NCBI GenBank assembly: GCA_902826835.1
Contig: CADEGH010000003.1
Location: 1 to 51,772, forward strand
Source: an uncultured bacterium
Lineage (GTDB): Bacteria; Planctomycetota; GCA-002687715
Direction: 5' to 3'
DNA: 51,772 nucleotides
The translations under genes were made by a program, and so were the position numbers. The notes under the pieces are model-generated. The model had not been told where the DNA came from, ran no database searches, and was given only the letters and a program-made list of their open reading frames with translations. Shown here piece after piece: positions 51,247 to 51,772 of the stretch (its first letter is position 1; the number at the start of each line of letters is the position of its first letter).

Positions 51247-51585
51247 TCAAGCAAACACGCCGCCGAGTGACGCCGCTGAAAGCGCCTGGTAGATCCAGGT
51301 CTCGAGCTCGGGCGCGTGAGCAGTCTCTATCCGCTCGCGCACCGTACACGGAAGGAGGCCAAACCGCTTCTCCAGAATGCCCAGCAGGACCTGTTCGCGC
51401 TCCATTCGTCGGCCTCTTTCGATCCCCTTCTCGATCCCCTGTTCGATGCCTTGCTCCATGCCTCGTTGCACACCCTGGGCGTGCCACGCATCCTGAGCAG
51501 AGATGAATTTCTTTCCCATTTGATTGGCCCCCACTCGAATCAACTCCGCCACCAGAGGTTCGGCACTCTCACTGGGCAAAGACAT
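51247..51585 (-). CDS. truncated Rpn/DUF4351-like protein, downstream copy
   Basis: A 112-residue protein that looks like the C-terminal part of Rpn/PD-(D/E)XK nuclease (recombination-promoting nuclease, YhgA-like) proteins, whose C-terminal region contains repeated Gly-Xaa3 turns: GMEQGIEQGIEKGIERG (about 42-60), then EQVLLGILEKRFGLLP as in DUF4351. The nuclease domain is absent, so it is presumably inactive or a remnant. ATG 51585 lies inside the last codons of the next copy and has no ribosome-binding site. Its last 160 bp of shared sequence is identical to the copy at 51613. The downstream ends differ. Confidence 0.5.
   Translation of the reverse strand: MSLPSESAEPLVAELIRVGANQMGKKFISAQDAWHAQGVQRGMEQGIEQGIEKGIERGRRMEREQVLLGILEKRFGLLPCTVRERIETAHAPELETWIYQALSAASLGGVFA
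51288..51447. repeat. tandem repeat, copy 1 (Rpn C-terminus)
   Basis: These 160 bp are identical to 51613-51772 (offset 325), which runs into the right edge, so the repeat may be longer. Confidence 0.93.
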
Positions 51586-51772
51586 CAGCAAGGGCGTTCG
51601 CGGTGAGAGCCAGGTAGATCCAGGTCTCGAGCTCGGGCGCGTGAGCAGTCTCTATCCGCTCGCGCACCGTACACGGAAGGAGGCCAAACCGCTTCTCCAG
51701 AATGCCCAGCAGGACCTGTTCGCGCTCCATTCGTCGGCCTCTTTCGATCCCCTTCTCGATCCCCTGTTCGAT
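51569..51772 (-). CDS. Rpn/DUF4351-like protein, upstream copy (partial)
   Basis: The C-terminal 67 residues of a second Rpn/DUF4351-like gene, read on the minus strand and cut by the right edge. It carries the same GIEKGIERGRR and VLLGILEKRFGLLP stretch as the downstream copy and ends with its own tail LALTANALADVFAQ. Its stop codon overlaps the start of the 51247-51585 frame. If full length it may hold the N-terminal nuclease domain outside the window. Confidence 0.55.
   Translation of the reverse strand: MEQGIEKGIERGRRMEREQVLLGILEKRFGLLPCTVRERIETAHAPELETWIYLALTANALADVFAQ
51613..51772. repeat. tandem repeat, copy 2 (runs off edge)
   Basis: The second identical copy of 51288-51447. It ends at the window edge, so its full length is unknown. 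Confidence 0.93.

Noticed and set aside
1..51772. CRISPR arrays, rRNA, prophage or complete insertion sequence.
   Set aside because: No regularly spaced repeats, no rRNA-like sequence, no integrase or transposase genes were found by reading.

Overview
The window looks like a chromosome segment from a high-GC member of the Planctomycetota. The evidence is the gene content: a PVC-type c-heme 'membrane-bound dehydrogenase', DUF1501, pre-peptidase C-terminal (PPC) and DUF1549/DUF1553 proteins in one operon; two very long Ser/Thr kinases fused to TPR arrays; a DUF6807/PmoA-family protein; a BlaI/M56 pair; and many signal-peptide proteins of unknown function. No rRNA, tRNA, CRISPR array, prophage or intact insertion sequence was found. 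Species cannot be named from this sequence.

Layout. 1-2553: two family-2 glycosyltransferases (the first cut by the left edge) around a small ECF-sigma-like protein. 2724-6125: a secreted family-2 glycoside hydrolase, convergent with a tRNA-dihydrouridine synthase (dus). 6086-9205: a 3-kb segment with one large secreted-protein gene, bracketed by a perfect 78-bp direct repeat that includes the first 40 bp of dus. 9226-13646: mutM (lacking the zinc-finger cysteines), rimP, an M50 site-2 protease and a GT-C type membrane glycosyltransferase, all on the plus strand. 13763-19419: small and large secreted proteins, a BlaI repressor/M56 sensor-protease pair with two matching GCTA-N6-TAGC palindromes, a GNAT acetyltransferase and an M20 peptidase. 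19610-24361: a cysteine-array secreted protein followed by kinase-TPR protein 1. 24609-28527: an undecaprenyl-phosphate sugar transferase, htpG and an EamA transporter. 28500-32786 (minus): HEAT-repeat protein, PilB/GspE ATPase and an HD-type small alarmone hydrolase-like protein, probably one transcript. 33002-37875: DUF6807 protein, divergent from two adjacent secreted proteins of unknown function. 38181-51032: kinase-TPR protein 2, then a tightly packed five-gene operon (PVC heme dehydrogenase, DUF1501, PPC, DUF1549/DUF1553, WD40). 51247-51772: a tandem partial duplication of an Rpn/DUF4351-like C-terminal region, running off the right edge.

How the genes fit together. The 41.9-51.0 kb operon is the strongest candidate for a poorly understood system: two c-type cytochrome-like proteins, an export-signal-bearing alkaline-phosphatase-fold protein, an adhesion-like PPC protein and a secreted beta-propeller, with a transmembrane kinase just upstream. 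The BlaI/M56 pair probably controls itself and the secreted protein downstream of it. The dus/mutM boundary appears to have been split by an inserted gene while both genes kept their original upstream DNA. Start codons were chosen by ribosome-binding sites, family N-termini and signal peptides; family assignments come from motif recognition and no database was searched.
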